Counted from the first letter of the stretch, positions 18,228 through 28,572 are shown. The stretch: 42,010 nucleotides of DNA from JAICQM01 sp963781555 (GCA_963781555.1 CAWAGB010000007.1:1-42010), one strand, 5' to 3'. Translations and numbers: made by a program. The notes: a model not told the origin generated them from the sequence alone.

Positions 18228-18229
<2 letters not shown>
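18223..18229 (-). promoter_or_regulatory. Shine-Dalgarno of the 40-residue membrane protein
   Basis: Minus-strand AAGGAGG, sharing its first AA with the amt TAA stop. It directs initiation at 18210 and shows that ribosomes leaving amt can restart on the small ORF. Confidence 0.7.
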
Positions 18230-19467
<1,238 letters not shown>

Positions 19468-19474
19468 GAGCGGG

Positions 19475-19488
19475 CTCGGAGCTCCGAG
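19475..19488. repeat. 14-base palindrome before amt
   Basis: CTCGGAGCTCCGAG is a perfect palindrome ending seven bases before the amt ATG (19467, minus strand). It could be an operator for a dimeric regulator or a hairpin that masks the start. amt has no Shine-Dalgarno in that gap. Confidence 0.5.
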
Positions 19489-19597
19489 TGGCGGGTTGCG
19501 CAGGTAGCCTGAGGTTGGACGCCGCGCGCTACCATCGTCGCCCCCCGCGTATCGCGACCTTTCGTTGTGCAGAGTGCCTAATCAACGTCCGTGGCCC

Positions 19598-19626
19598 TTG
19601 AGGTGGGATAGCGCGTCGCCTACGAT
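19598..19626 (+). promoter_or_regulatory. Promoter of ybeY (leaderless)
   Basis: TTGAGG (19598-19603), a 17-base spacer and TACGAT (19621-19626), then nine bases to the ybeY ATG at 19636. The correct -35 spacing supports the idea that TANNNT hexamers this close to ATG are real promoters. No Shine-Dalgarno. Confidence 0.7.
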
Positions 19627-19635
19627 GATGGCCTC

Positions 19636-20223
19636 ATGGAGTGCCAGGTCACCATCCACGACAAGGTTGGTCACGATCGGCTTGCCTCCGCGGTCGAGCC
19701 GTTGACCGTCGACGGTGCGACAGACCTGCTCAAGGGGGCGGTCGTCGAGACCGCCCGCGTCACGCTGGGTGCGCGCCCGGTCGAGATGGAGCTGACGCTG
19801 GCCCTCGACCCCGAGATGGAGCGGCTCAACTTCGATCACATGGGCGAACGCGGCCCCACCGACGTCCTCTCCTTCCCGCTGCACGAGTGGTCGGTCGACG
19901 GCGGCGCATCGCATCTGTCCGACGACGACGGCGTGAGCCCGCCCGGCGCACTGATGCTCGGTGACGTGGTGATCGATGTCGACCAGGCGGTCCGCCAGGC
20001 GGCGGAGGGCTCGTGGTCGGTCGCCGAGGAGATGGTCCTGCTGGCGATTCACGGCACGCTGCACCTGGTCGGCCACGACCACTCGGACCCGGACGAGGAG
20101 GCGGCCATGCGCACCGTCGAGCACGACGTCCTGCGCACCCTGCACCGCCGCCATCACGAGGTGGACTGGCAGCCAGGCTCCCTGTTCGACCGTGCCGGCC
20201 ACGCCGTCACCGGCGGCGACTAG
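19636..20223 (+). CDS. ybeY: Endoribonuclease YbeY (16S rRNA maturation)
   Basis: A 195-residue zinc metalloprotein involved in 16S rRNA 3'-end processing and ribosome quality control. The metal site HGTLHLVGHDH (HxxxHxxxxxH) lies near residues 139-149 and is preceded by GDVVIDVDQAVRQA. The N-terminal part includes ERGPTDVLSFPL, as in the family. It is about 40 residues longer than E. coli YbeY, with extra length at the C-terminus after the metal site. Its TAG stop shares the palindrome CTAG with the stop of the convergent oxidoreductase. Confidence 0.94.
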   Translation: MECQVTIHDKVGHDRLASAVEPLTVDGATDLLKGAVVETARVTLGARPVEMELTLALDPEMERLNFDHMGERGPTDVLSFPLHEWSVDGGASHLSDDDGVSPPGALMLGDVVIDVDQAVRQAAEGSWSVAEEMVLLAIHGTLHLVGHDHSDPDEEAAMRTVEHDVLRTLHRRHHEVDWQPGSLFDRAGHAVTGGD

Positions 20224-21332
20224 CGCGCGAATCGATCCGCGCGGAGCGGTGGCGGCACCGCCCCGCCGGCCAGGATGACGTCGACCGCCATGCGGGCCGA
20301 CGCCGGCCCGCTGCTGATGCCCCACGGTCCATGGCCGGCGCACACCGTCAGGCCGGTCACGCCCGCCACCGGACCGATGAAGGGGCGCCCGTCCGCCGAC
20401 TGCGGCCGCGCGCAGCGGCGCAGCTCGAGGATGCCGGCCCCCATCACGGCGGGCACGAAGCGCGCCCCGCGCTCGACGAGTGCGGGTGCCACCGCTGCGG
20501 GGTCGGGTGGCTCGACGAAAAAGGTGGAGCCCAGCGCGCTGCGGCCGGCCGCCGTGGCCAGGCTGAAGACCGCGTGCCCGCTCTCCGGGATGCTCCAGCG
20601 GAACGCTCCGCCGAGCTCGTCGCCGCCGATCTCCTCTTCCTCCAGGACGTGGCGCGGCGGATCGGGCAGCTCGAGCTGCAGGGTGACGCCCCACGTGCGT
20701 CGGATGCGGATCGTCTCGGCGATGGCGGGACGCAGCAGGGCGGGCGACCACGGGCCGGCGGCGAGCAGCACCGCGTCCGCCGGGTGGGTGGTCCCATCCG
20801 CGAGACGCACACCGCGGCAGCGGTCGCCCTCCAGCCACGGCTCCGCTGCCTGCCCCTCCACGATCGCCGCGCCACGTCCGCGAGCCAGCGCGCCGTAGGC
20901 GGCCACCGCGGCCTGCGGCGGCACCGGGTAGCCGGTGGCGATCCGAACCGCCGCGATGTCGCGGGCCAGCGCCGGCTCCAGGGCTCGCAGCGCAACGCCC
21001 TCCACGAGCTCGGGCCGCAGCTCGGGTGCCACGGCGCGAAGCGCATCGGCATGGACGGCCAACGCGCCCGCGTCGGTCCCGAGCAGGAGGACGCCGCTCG
21101 GCTCGGCCGGCAGGTCGAAGCCGGGCAGGTCGCGGTACATGGCCAGCGAGTCGGTGTGGAGGGCGGCGAGCGCGGCGTCGTACGGGTGCTGGATGGAGCC
21201 GAGGTTGCGCCCTGACGCACCGGCCCCGAGCGCCGTCGCCTCGTACAGGGTCACGACCGCGCCGCGCTCCGCGGCAACTGCCGCAGCCGCAGTGCCGATG
21301 ATCCCGCCCCCGATGATCGCCAGCTCGGTCAT
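20220..21332 (-). CDS. FAD-dependent oxidoreductase, DAO family
   Basis: A 370-residue D-amino-acid-oxidase-type flavoprotein. The N-terminal ELAIIGGGIIGTAAAAVAAE is the GxGxxG dinucleotide-binding fold. The C-terminal GLTVCAGHGPWGISSGPASA is the second FAD contact typical of glycine oxidase/sarcosine oxidase-like enzymes. The middle carries the substrate domain. It most probably oxidises an amino acid or other amine. The substrate cannot be read from sequence. Its ATG overlaps the stop of the upstream methyltransferase (21329-21332), so the two form an operon. Confidence 0.88.
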   Translation of the reverse strand: MTELAIIGGGIIGTAAAAVAAERGAVVTLYEATALGAGASGRNLGSIQHPYDAALAALHTDSLAMYRDLPGFDLPAEPSGVLLLGTDAGALAVHADALRAVAPELRPELVEGVALRALEPALARDIAAVRIATGYPVPPQAAVAAYGALARGRGAAIVEGQAAEPWLEGDRCRGVRLADGTTHPADAVLLAAGPWSPALLRPAIAETIRIRRTWGVTLQLELPDPPRHVLEEEEIGGDELGGAFRWSIPESGHAVFSLATAAGRSALGSTFFVEPPDPAAVAPALVERGARFVPAVMGAGILELRRCARPQSADGRPFIGPVAGVTGLTVCAGHGPWGISSGPASARMAVDVILAGGAVPPPLRADRFAR

Positions 21333-21925
21333 GCCGCCGTCCCGAAGATGGCGAACAGGTGGCCGCGCACCAGGTCGAGCTCGGCGAGGGGGACGAACCC
21401 GGCCTCGCGCATCGTTGCCCGGACCTGGGCGGGGGCGGTCCCGTGCGGGAAGTACCGGCGCAGAAGACCCTCCCGGCGCGATTCGAGGATCGCGACGCGG
21501 CCACCGCCTCGCAGCAGCGCGCGGGCGTTGGTGAAATAGGCGACCTGCTCCGGCAGGTGATGAAAGACGGCGGCGCCGAACAGCAGGTCGACCGGTTCAG
21601 GCAAATCCAGGCCCGGTCCGCGCGCGGCGACGGCGTGGACGTTGTCGAGGTTGGCGTCGCGCGCCCGCTGCGCGAGGCGCTCCAGCAGGTCCAGGTCCGC
21701 GTCCACCGCGTACACGACGCCAGTGGGTGCAACCGCCCGGGCCAGGCGGCCGGTGAAGGTGCCGTACCCGGCCCCGATGTCCGCGACACGGTCGCCGCTC
21801 CGCAGCCCGAGCGCGCCGACGACGGCATCCGGATCCCGCCATCGATCGCTGCGGTTGCCGCCGGCATACAGCCATCGCGGCCCGTGACGACCAATGAGGC
21901 GCAGCGCGCCCGGCAGCGAGACCAT
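21329..21925 (-). CDS. Class I SAM-dependent methyltransferase
   Basis: A 198-residue Rossmann-fold methyltransferase. Motif I VADIGAGYGTFTGRLARAV lies near residues 47-65, the acidic ribose-binding end VYAVDADLDLLERL near 71-84, and motif IV-like LLFGAAVFHHLP near 113-125. The pattern resembles UbiE/ArsM-like small-molecule methyltransferases, but the substrate is unknown. The gene is coupled to the FAD oxidoreductase by an ATGA overlap. It diverges from pth, with 37 bases between start codons. Confidence 0.86.
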   Translation of the reverse strand: MVSLPGALRLIGRHGPRWLYAGGNRSDRWRDPDAVVGALGLRSGDRVADIGAGYGTFTGRLARAVAPTGVVYAVDADLDLLERLAQRARDANLDNVHAVAARGPGLDLPEPVDLLFGAAVFHHLPEQVAYFTNARALLRGGGRVAILESRREGLLRRYFPHGTAPAQVRATMREAGFVPLAELDLVRGHLFAIFGTAA

Positions 21926-21947
21926 GCCCGCGAGGATAGCGCGCGGC

Positions 21948-21953
21948 TACCAT
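21948..21953 (+). promoter_or_regulatory. Putative -10 for pth (leaderless)
   Basis: TACCAT lies nine bases before the pth ATG (21963) in a 37-base divergent gap. No Shine-Dalgarno and no good -35. Confidence 0.42.
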
Positions 21954-21962
21954 CGGCCGGTC

Positions 21963-22544
21963 ATGAAGGTGATCTGCGGCCTGGGCAACCCGGGCGAACG
22001 GTTTCTGCTGACGCGCCACAACGTCGGCTTCCGGGTCGTCGACCTGCTCGCCGACCGATGGGCCCTCACGGGCCAGGGTCGCGTGCGCGACGGCGCAGCG
22101 GTGCTGGAGGCACGGCTGCCCGAGCCGATCGGGCGGGTGCTGCTGGTGAAGCCGCTCAAGTACATGAACGCCTCCGGCGGCCCGTTGCGCGCGGCGCTGC
22201 GCCAGACCGATGTCGATGCGACCGCCGAGCTCCTGGTGGTCTACGACGACGCGGATCTCGAGCTCGGCCGCGTACGCCTGCGCGCCGAGGGCTCGGCCGG
22301 CGGCCACAACGGGATGCGCGACATCATCGCGGCGCTGGGGACGTCGGAGTTCCATCGTCTGCGGGTGGGTGTGGGGCGCCACGGGCCGCTGGTGGGCCAT
22401 GTGCTGGCGACCTTCCGCGGGGCGGAGAAGGAGCTCGCCGACGAGATGGTCCAGGTGGCCGCCGATGCCGCCGAGATGTGGCTCCGCGAGGGGCTCGAGA
22501 CGGCGATGAACCGTTTCAATGGGATCGACCTCGCCGCGACCTGA
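21963..22544 (+). CDS. pth: Peptidyl-tRNA hydrolase
   Basis: A 193-residue esterase that frees tRNA from prematurely released peptidyl-tRNA. It begins MKVICGLGNPGERFLLTRHN; H19 in TRHNVGF is the catalytic His, with N9 also conserved. Further family motifs are KYMNASGGPL, VVYDDADLELG and the substrate loop GSAGGHNGMRDI. The start is chosen at MKV, where the family begins, and 24 codons of upstream open frame are rejected. mfd follows 42 bases downstream, a common pairing (pth-mfd). Confidence 0.96.
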   Translation: MKVICGLGNPGERFLLTRHNVGFRVVDLLADRWALTGQGRVRDGAAVLEARLPEPIGRVLLVKPLKYMNASGGPLRAALRQTDVDATAELLVVYDDADLELGRVRLRAEGSAGGHNGMRDIIAALGTSEFHRLRVGVGRHGPLVGHVLATFRGAEKELADEMVQVAADAAEMWLREGLETAMNRFNGIDLAAT

Positions 22545-22586
22545 CAGCACGCGCCCGGCGGCGCTCGTACCATGGTCGGTGCAGCC

Positions 22587-25500
22587 ATGACCTCTTCCCG
22601 CGGCGGAGACCGCCGCGTCGCGACCCTCGTCGACGCCCTCGTGCCGCATCTGCCGCCACCGGGCGTCCTTCGTGTGCCTGCCAGCGCGCGTGCCGCGCAC
22701 CTGGCGGCTCGCCGCGCAGCCCTGCCGCCCGGCACGCCGATGGTGGTCGTGGCGCGCACCGACGACGAGGCGCATCGTCTCGCCGATGACCTCGAGGCGT
22801 GGGTCGGCGCCGACCACGTGCGGACGCTTGCCGAGCGAGCGGCGCTGCCACTCGAGCGGGCGCTTCCCGAGCACGACGAGTCGGCGGAGCGGCTGGAGAC
22901 GCTGGCCCTGCTGGCCGGCCACCGGCAGGGGCAGGTGATCGTGGCGCCGCTGCTCGCGCTGGTGCAGCGCACGCTCGGCGCCGACCAGCTGCGGGCGGCT
23001 CGGATGACCGTGCGCGCCGGCGAGCGCATCGACCAGCGGCGGCTCCTGACCGCGCTCGTCCACGGGGGCTACGAGGCCGCGGTCGAGGTGAGCGGGGTCG
23101 GGGAGTTCGCGAACCGCGGCGGGATCGTGGACGTGTGGCCGCCGGGTGCCTCCGAGCCGGTGCGGATCGACCTGTTCGGTGACGAGGTGGAGTCGATCCG
23201 CTCGTTCGACCCGATGACCCAGGGCAGCCGCCGGCGGCTCAACGAGGTCGTGCTGCTGCCGGCAAGCGAGTTCCTGCCGCCCGGTGGCTGGTCGTCCCTC
23301 GCGACGGCGGCCCCGGATCCGACCGAGGCCCTTGCCGCCGACCTGGCGCGCCTCGAGCAGGGCGACGTGGCGGAGGCGGCGGAGACGTGGGCTGCCCTGC
23401 TGACCGCCGGACCGGCAGCGGATCACGTGCCGGCGGGGGCGCACGTCGTGCTGACCGATCCAGACGAGCTGCACGCCCTGGCCCGTGACCTGGACGCGCA
23501 GGCCAGCGAGCGCCACGACGGCCTCGTTGCGTCCGGCGAGCTGAGCTCCGGATGGCCGCTGCCCTACGACGCGTCGGGAACGCTGGCGGGCTTGGTCGAC
23601 CGGGCGGCGGAGCAGCTGGACGAGCAGGTCGGCGACGAGGCCGGCTTCCGTGCCGCGCCCACCCTGCCGGGCCGCGCCGATCACATCGGGGAGTGGCTCG
23701 CCGCCGAGGTGGGGCGAGACCGGGCGACCGTGGTGACCACGGACCAGGCGAGCCGCATCGCCGAGCTGCTGGAGGCCGCGGCGCGGAGCGTCGCGCCCGC
23801 AGCGGAGCTGCGCGAGGCGCCGCCGCGCGGCGCCATCGGTCTGGTGCACGGATCACTCACCGGGGGATTCCTCCACGAGCCGTCCGGACTGCTGCTGCTC
23901 ACCGACCGCGAGCTGTTCGGGGCGACCCGCATCCGGCGCCTCGCCCCCAGCAAGCGCGTCGTGACCCGCGACCTGATCGGCAAGCTCAGCCCCGGCGACC
24001 TGGTGGTGCACGTCGATCACGGGATCGCGCGCTACGTTGGCATGACCCAGCGCCAGGTCGGCGGTGACACGAAGGAGTACCTGCAGCTGGACTTCGCCGG
24101 CGACGACAAGATCTTCCTGCCGGCCGACCAGATCGGGCGTATCACCCGCTACAGCGGCGGTGCCGGTCCGGCGCTCTCGAAGCTCGGCGGCGGGGAGTGG
24201 GAGCGCACCAAGAGCCGCGTGCGGCGCGCGGTCAACGACCTCGCACGCGAGCTGTTGGCGATCTACGTGGCCCGCGAGGACGCGCCTGGCTTCGCCTTCA
24301 GCGCCGACACCACCTGGCAGCGCGAGCTGGAGGAGAGCTTCCCCTACACCGAGACGCCGGACCAGGCGCGCAGCATCGAGGAGGTCAAGGCCGACATGCT
24401 GCGCCGCCGCCCAATGGACCGCCTGGTCGTGGGCGACGTGGGCTACGGCAAGACCGAGGTCGCCCTGCGCGCCGCCTTCAAGGCCGTGCAGGACGGACGA
24501 CAGGTGGCAGTGCTCGTCCCGACCACCGTGCTGGCGCAGCAGCACCTGCTCACCTTCCAGCGTCGCCTGGCGGCCTTTCCGGTGAGCATCGCCATGCTCA
24601 GCCGCTTCGTGCCCAAGAAGCAGCAGGAGCGGATCCTCGCCGGGGTCGAGGAGGGGAGCGTCGACATCCTCATCGGCACGCATCGCATGCTGAGCCGCGA
24701 CATCCGCTTCGCCGACCTGGGCCTGCTGATCGTGGACGAGGAGCAGCGCTTCGGTGTGGCGCACAAGGAGCGCCTGAAGCAGCTGCGCACCGAGGTGGAC
24801 GTCCTGACCCTCAGCGCCACGCCCATCCCGCGCACCCTCCACCTGTCGCTGGTCGGGATCCGCGACCTCTCGGTCATCGAGACGCCCCCAGAGGCGCGGC
24901 TGCCGATCCAGACCCGCATCGCCGAGGACGACGACGGCCTGGTGCGCGACGCGATCAATCGCGAGCTGGACCGCGGCGGCCAGGTCTTCTATGTCCACAA
25001 CCGGGTCGAGAACATCGAGGCGGCCGCCGAGCGGGTGCGGCGCCTGGTGCCGCGGGCGCGGGTGGCCATCGGTCATGGGCAGATGGCCGAGGGGATGCTT
25101 GAGCGGGTGATGGTCGACTTCAGCGAGGGCTCGACCGATGTCCTGGTGTGCACCACCATCATCGAGTCCGGTCTCGACATCCCGAACACCAACACGATCA
25201 TCATCGTCCGCGCCGACACGTTCGGGCTGGCGCAGCTGTACCAGCTGCGCGGCCGGGTCGGCCGCTCCGACCGCCGCGCCTACGCGTACCTGCTCCATCG
25301 TCGCGGCCAGCCGCTGTCGCCGATCGCCCGCAAGCGGCTGCACGCCATCTTCAGCGCGTCAGATCTGGGTGCCGGCTATCAGATTGCCCTCTCCGACCTC
25401 GAGATTCGCGGCGCCGGCAACATCCTGGGCGGGGAGCAGCATGGCTTCATGGCCGCGGTCGGATTCGAGCTCTACACACGCATGCTGGCCGAGGCGGTGG

Positions 25501-25982
25501 AGGCGCGGAAGGGCAACCGACCCATGCCTGATCCGACGCCCGTCCGGCTTGACCTGCATGGTTCGGCGTTCCTGCCCGACGACTACCTCGCCGACTCGGG
25601 CGCCAAGCTTGAGGCGTACCGCCGCTTCGCACAGATCAGGACCGACGCGGACGCCGCGGCGCTGCGCGCGGAGCTGCGTGACCGATTCGGCCCCATCCCT
25701 GCGGCCGTCGAGGGCCTCTTCACCGCGGTCCGAGTGCGGATGGCCGCGGAGGCGGCCGGGGTGCCCGAGGTGCATGCCGACCCGCAGCAGGTGACGCTGA
25801 AGTGGCCGCGCGTCCTCGACCGCCATGCGCTGAGCGTCGCGCTCGGAACCGCCGGCCTGCGGCCGACCATCGGGTCGAACCAGGCGCGGATCCCGGTCGC
25901 CGCCGGCCGCGATCCGATCGACGTTGCGCTGCGCGCGCTCGAGGCCCTTGTCCCCCAGGCGCGGGTACCATCGCCGGCATGA
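22587..25982 (+). CDS. mfd: Transcription-repair coupling factor Mfd
   Basis: A 1131-residue ATP-dependent DNA translocase that removes stalled RNA polymerase and recruits UvrA. The N-terminal UvrB-like region includes FANRGGIVDVWPPG. The CarD-like RNA-polymerase-interacting domain (SPGDLVVHVDHGIARYVGM) lies near residue 470. Walker A GDVGYGKTEV lies near 616-625 and DEEQ at 717-720. The RecG-like motifs SATPIPRTLHLSL and QLYQLRGRVGRSDRRAYAYL follow, then the TRCF C-terminal domain. The ATG at 22587 is preferred; an ATG at 22572 in the same frame is possible. The frame is intact over 3.4 kb, useful as a quality control. The stop overlaps the next start (ATGA). Confidence 0.97.
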   Translation: MTSSRGGDRRVATLVDALVPHLPPPGVLRVPASARAAHLAARRAALPPGTPMVVVARTDDEAHRLADDLEAWVGADHVRTLAERAALPLERALPEHDESAERLETLALLAGHRQGQVIVAPLLALVQRTLGADQLRAARMTVRAGERIDQRRLLTALVHGGYEAAVEVSGVGEFANRGGIVDVWPPGASEPVRIDLFGDEVESIRSFDPMTQGSRRRLNEVVLLPASEFLPPGGWSSLATAAPDPTEALAADLARLEQGDVAEAAETWAALLTAGPAADHVPAGAHVVLTDPDELHALARDLDAQASERHDGLVASGELSSGWPLPYDASGTLAGLVDRAAEQLDEQVGDEAGFRAAPTLPGRADHIGEWLAAEVGRDRATVVTTDQASRIAELLEAAARSVAPAAELREAPPRGAIGLVHGSLTGGFLHEPSGLLLLTDRELFGATRIRRLAPSKRVVTRDLIGKLSPGDLVVHVDHGIARYVGMTQRQVGGDTKEYLQLDFAGDDKIFLPADQIGRITRYSGGAGPALSKLGGGEWERTKSRVRRAVNDLARELLAIYVAREDAPGFAFSADTTWQRELEESFPYTETPDQARSIEEVKADMLRRRPMDRLVVGDVGYGKTEVALRAAFKAVQDGRQVAVLVPTTVLAQQHLLTFQRRLAAFPVSIAMLSRFVPKKQQERILAGVEEGSVDILIGTHRMLSRDIRFADLGLLIVDEEQRFGVAHKERLKQLRTEVDVLTLSATPIPRTLHLSLVGIRDLSVIETPPEARLPIQTRIAEDDDGLVRDAINRELDRGGQVFYVHNRVENIEAAAERVRRLVPRARVAIGHGQMAEGMLERVMVDFSEGSTDVLVCTTIIESGLDIPNTNTIIIVRADTFGLAQLYQLRGRVGRSDRRAYAYLLHRRGQPLSPIARKRLHAIFSASDLGAGYQIALSDLEIRGAGNILGGEQHGFMAAVGFELYTRMLAEAVEARKGNRPMPDPTPVRLDLHGSAFLPDDYLADSGAKLEAYRRFAQIRTDADAAALRAELRDRFGPIPAAVEGLFTAVRVRMAAEAAGVPEVHADPQQVTLKWPRVLDRHALSVALGTAGLRPTIGSNQARIPVAAGRDPIDVALRALEALVPQARVPSPA
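25966..25971 (+). promoter_or_regulatory. Putative -10 for the GNAT gene at 25979
   Basis: TACCAT inside the mfd 3' end, seven bases before the ATG. It could give the acetyltransferase its own leaderless transcript besides read-through from mfd. Confidence 0.35.
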
Positions 25983-26506
25983 ACGGGTCGGGACGGGTGC
26001 GCCTTCGAGAGGTCACTGCCGGGGACGTCGCGCGCATCGACGCGTGGGAGGCGGATCCGGTCATCAAGGGCGAGTTCAACGACTTCGGCGAGCCGCCGCG
26101 TTCGATTGCCGACAGCTTCGCCGCGGGGACCATCGTCGGGGACGACCACGGCATGCTGGTCATCGAGCGCGTCGCTGACGACGAGCCGATCGGCACCATC
26201 GGCTGGCGCGCGGTTTCCTACGGTCCGGGCACAGGCTCGCGCGCGTGGCAGCTGGGCATCTCGATCATCCCCGAGGGTCGCGGCCACGGATTCGGCAGCG
26301 AGGCGCAGCGCCTGCTGGCCGACCATCTCTTCGCCACCACGGACGCGTTCCGGGTGGAGGCGTCGACTGACGTTGACAACATCGCCGAGCAGCGCGCCCT
26401 GGAGAAGGCGGGCTACCGGCGCGAGGGGATCAATCGTGGGGCGCAGGTGCGGCCGGACGGGCGCCACGATCTCATCCTGTACGCCAGGCTGCGCACCGAT
26501 CCCTGA
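25979..26506 (+). CDS. GNAT N-acetyltransferase, RimJ/RimL-like
   Basis: A 175-residue acetyltransferase. The N-terminal VRLREVTAGDVARIDAWEAD is the RimJ/RimL-type beginning. The acetyl-CoA loop EGRGHGFGSEAQRLL lies near residues 98-112. The C-terminal helix NIAEQRALEKAGYRREGINR is the usual family signature. Members acetylate protein N-termini, aminoglycosides or metabolites; the substrate is unknown here. The ATG overlaps the mfd stop. It converges with the lipoprotein gene, 28 bases apart. Confidence 0.87.
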   Translation: MNGSGRVRLREVTAGDVARIDAWEADPVIKGEFNDFGEPPRSIADSFAAGTIVGDDHGMLVIERVADDEPIGTIGWRAVSYGPGTGSRAWQLGISIIPEGRGHGFGSEAQRLLADHLFATTDAFRVEASTDVDNIAEQRALEKAGYRREGINRGAQVRPDGRHDLILYARLRTDP

Positions 26507-26534
26507 CCGCCGCCTGCCCGCACCGCCTACGGCA

Positions 26535-27965
26535 TCAGTCGCAGAAGTCGCCCTTCTCGACCGGCAGGCTGAGCGTGCCGGGGGAGATGAATCCAGTGTC
26601 CAGGAACCCGTAGCTGTACCCGCTGCCGGAACCGTTCGTCACGGTGAGCTTGACCACAGCCGGCTCCCCCACCAACTCGGCCATGCCGGAGAAGTGGCCC
26701 TCGGTGTGTCCCTGGTTCTCGTCGTCGAAGTTGGCAGTCCCCTCGACCGTGCCGGGGGCATCGTCGGGAGGAAGGGTCACGACCAGCGGGCCACCGATGG
26801 TGGCGGTGCCGCCGTACCCACTCAGCGTGCCCGACGAATCGATCGTCCACTCACCGTACGGCCCGTCGCACTTCGTCCCCGTGTACCGGATGGCGACGGT
26901 GACATTCATCTGGGTCACGTTCACCGTCTTGTCGATTCGGTAATCCCCGCACGCGGGGACGTTCTTCCTGAGGTCGTCGATCAGTCTGCGGGTCACGTCA
27001 TTGAGGGCCTGCTTCGACCAGGCGGTTCCGGGTCCCACGATGAACCCGAGCGCCGGAACGGTGCGGATGAGACTCGACCCGGTCTTGATCAGGTGTGAGA
27101 GGTACAGAACGGCGGCATTCGCCTTGACCTCGGAACGGGTCGCGCTCACCTGGTCCAGGACCCGCTGCCGATATGCGGGGTCGTCTCGATAGGCACGCTG
27201 GGTGATGGGGTTCGTCGGGTTGCCGGCGCACTCCTCGATCGCGTCGAGCTCGCGCACCACGTCCTGATACTCGGCGCTGGTGGTCAGCGCGTTACCGACG
27301 CTCTCGAGGCCACGGAGCATGCGCAGGGTGGTGGTCACGTCGAGTCGGTCCCCGAGGCGCTCCTGGATGATCCTGGCCGTGTCGGACGACGTTTGGCTGT
27401 AGATCTGCTTGACCACGGCGGTCACGACGACTCCGACGCCATCGCGATCGGACGCGACCTGCGCAGGCGCCAGGGCGAGCACCACGTCAGTCCCCAGCGC
27501 CGTACCGCCGGCCCGGATGTCCTCGTGGAGGTCGGACGGAATTTCGTCCCACGGCACGACATACGCGAGCCTGAACTGGAAATCCCCGCCAACGACCTCG
27601 TGCGTCATCTCGAGGTGCTCCGGATCCCCGGCCTGGTCGGGTTGCAGCGAAATGGTGAACTCCGCCTCGTCGCCGCTGGGGAAGGTCGCCACCACCCGAT
27701 AGCTGTGGGCGTCGAGGACGTCGGCGCGCAACGTCGTCAACGCCAGGAACTCTGCCTCGCCGGGCTCGAGCCCGTCGGCGATCAGGGCGGTCTGCCGTTC
27801 GACGTCCACGGATGGCACCGGGCTCCCGACCGCCGCATGCGTGGATGCCGGAGGCAGTGACGGCGGTGTCGCACTCGTCGTCGGTCCACCTGCGGAGGGC
27901 CCCGTCGTACAGCCTGCCGGGAGGATCAGGATCCCCGCGAGGAGCGCGCGCAGCGGATGAGGCAT
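26535..27965 (-). CDS. Large hypothetical lipoprotein
   Basis: A 476-residue exported lipoprotein. From the ATG at 27965 the signal peptide ends in the lipobox LILPAGC with the lipidated Cys at residue 19. A Ser/Thr/Pro-rich linker (about 20-55) follows, as in surface lipoproteins that span a thick wall. The central region is mostly helical with paired cysteines (IEECAGNP, VPACGDYR). The C-terminal 130 residues are Gly/Thr-rich and beta-like (GTLSGYGGTATIGGP), resembling a secreted beta domain. I recognise no family. A TTG at 27980 would add five residues and is less likely. Confidence 0.72.
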   Translation of the reverse strand: MPHPLRALLAGILILPAGCTTGPSAGGPTTSATPPSLPPASTHAAVGSPVPSVDVERQTALIADGLEPGEAEFLALTTLRADVLDAHSYRVVATFPSGDEAEFTISLQPDQAGDPEHLEMTHEVVGGDFQFRLAYVVPWDEIPSDLHEDIRAGGTALGTDVVLALAPAQVASDRDGVGVVVTAVVKQIYSQTSSDTARIIQERLGDRLDVTTTLRMLRGLESVGNALTTSAEYQDVVRELDAIEECAGNPTNPITQRAYRDDPAYRQRVLDQVSATRSEVKANAAVLYLSHLIKTGSSLIRTVPALGFIVGPGTAWSKQALNDVTRRLIDDLRKNVPACGDYRIDKTVNVTQMNVTVAIRYTGTKCDGPYGEWTIDSSGTLSGYGGTATIGGPLVVTLPPDDAPGTVEGTANFDDENQGHTEGHFSGMAELVGEPAVVKLTVTNGSGSGYSYGFLDTGFISPGTLSLPVEKGDFCD

Positions 27966-28035
27966 GGCGTTGACGATCAACCCGGGAGGGTCGGGATCAA
28001 TCCTGCGCAGGGCGGGTCCGCGGCGGCTCGCTTGG

Positions 28036-28572
28036 CTACGGCAACCGGTCAGCCGCGGCTCGACCGAGCTCTTCCACCGCCGCGCGGAAGGCCGTTGCGT
28101 CCTGCTGGATGGCGCCCAGGGGGCCCATGGAGATGACGCTGTCGCCCTTCAGCACGATGAGCGGGCCGCCGGAGCTGACGAGCACCGCATCATCGCCGAT
28201 GCCGTCGATGGTTTCGGCGCCGGTCTGCGACCTGGCCGCGTTGAACGTGTCAGCGGCGCTGGCGGCGGTGATGACAGAGATGGCATGCACCGGGGTCCCG
28301 TCGGGTCCGTTGTAGAAGCAGCCACCCCCGACCCCGGGAGCGTCTGTGCCGACCACGTCCGTTACCTCGACGCCCAGCGTGGATGCGACCTCGTCCTTCG
28401 TGTTGAGGCACCACTGCGAATCGCCACCCGAGGAGCCGCCGCCGTCGGTCGAGGCGCTGCTCGTGGCGCTCGCCGTGTTGCCGTCAGGGGACGCGGTCGT
28501 GGCGGGCGTGCCGCTGCACGCGGCCAGGCCAACAGCCAGGAGCGCGACGAGTGGCAGGATCGGTCGAGGCAT
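28036..28572 (-). CDS. Small hypothetical lipoprotein
   Basis: A 178-residue exported lipoprotein. The signal peptide MPRPILPLVALLAVGLAAC places the lipidated Cys at 19. A Ser/Thr/Gly-rich linker (to about residue 50) is followed by a compact domain with two cysteines (QWCLNTKDEVASTLGVEV, GGGCFYNG). That pattern is reminiscent of actinobacterial DUF3558-type lipoproteins, but I cannot confirm the family. ATG at 28572 is chosen because it begins the signal peptide; 42 upstream codons in frame do not look coding. It may be cotranscribed with the larger lipoprotein downstream. Confidence 0.75.
   Translation of the reverse strand: MPRPILPLVALLAVGLAACSGTPATTASPDGNTASATSSASTDGGGSSGGDSQWCLNTKDEVASTLGVEVTDVVGTDAPGVGGGCFYNGPDGTPVHAISVITAASAADTFNAARSQTGAETIDGIGDDAVLVSSGGPLIVLKGDSVISMGPLGAIQQDATAFRAAVEELGRAAADRLP

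Noticed and set aside
21597..23849. 750-codon minus-strand frame opposite pth and mfd
   Set aside because: Antisense to the N-terminal part of intact mfd with no motifs of its own, and its 3' part overlaps the methyltransferase in another frame.
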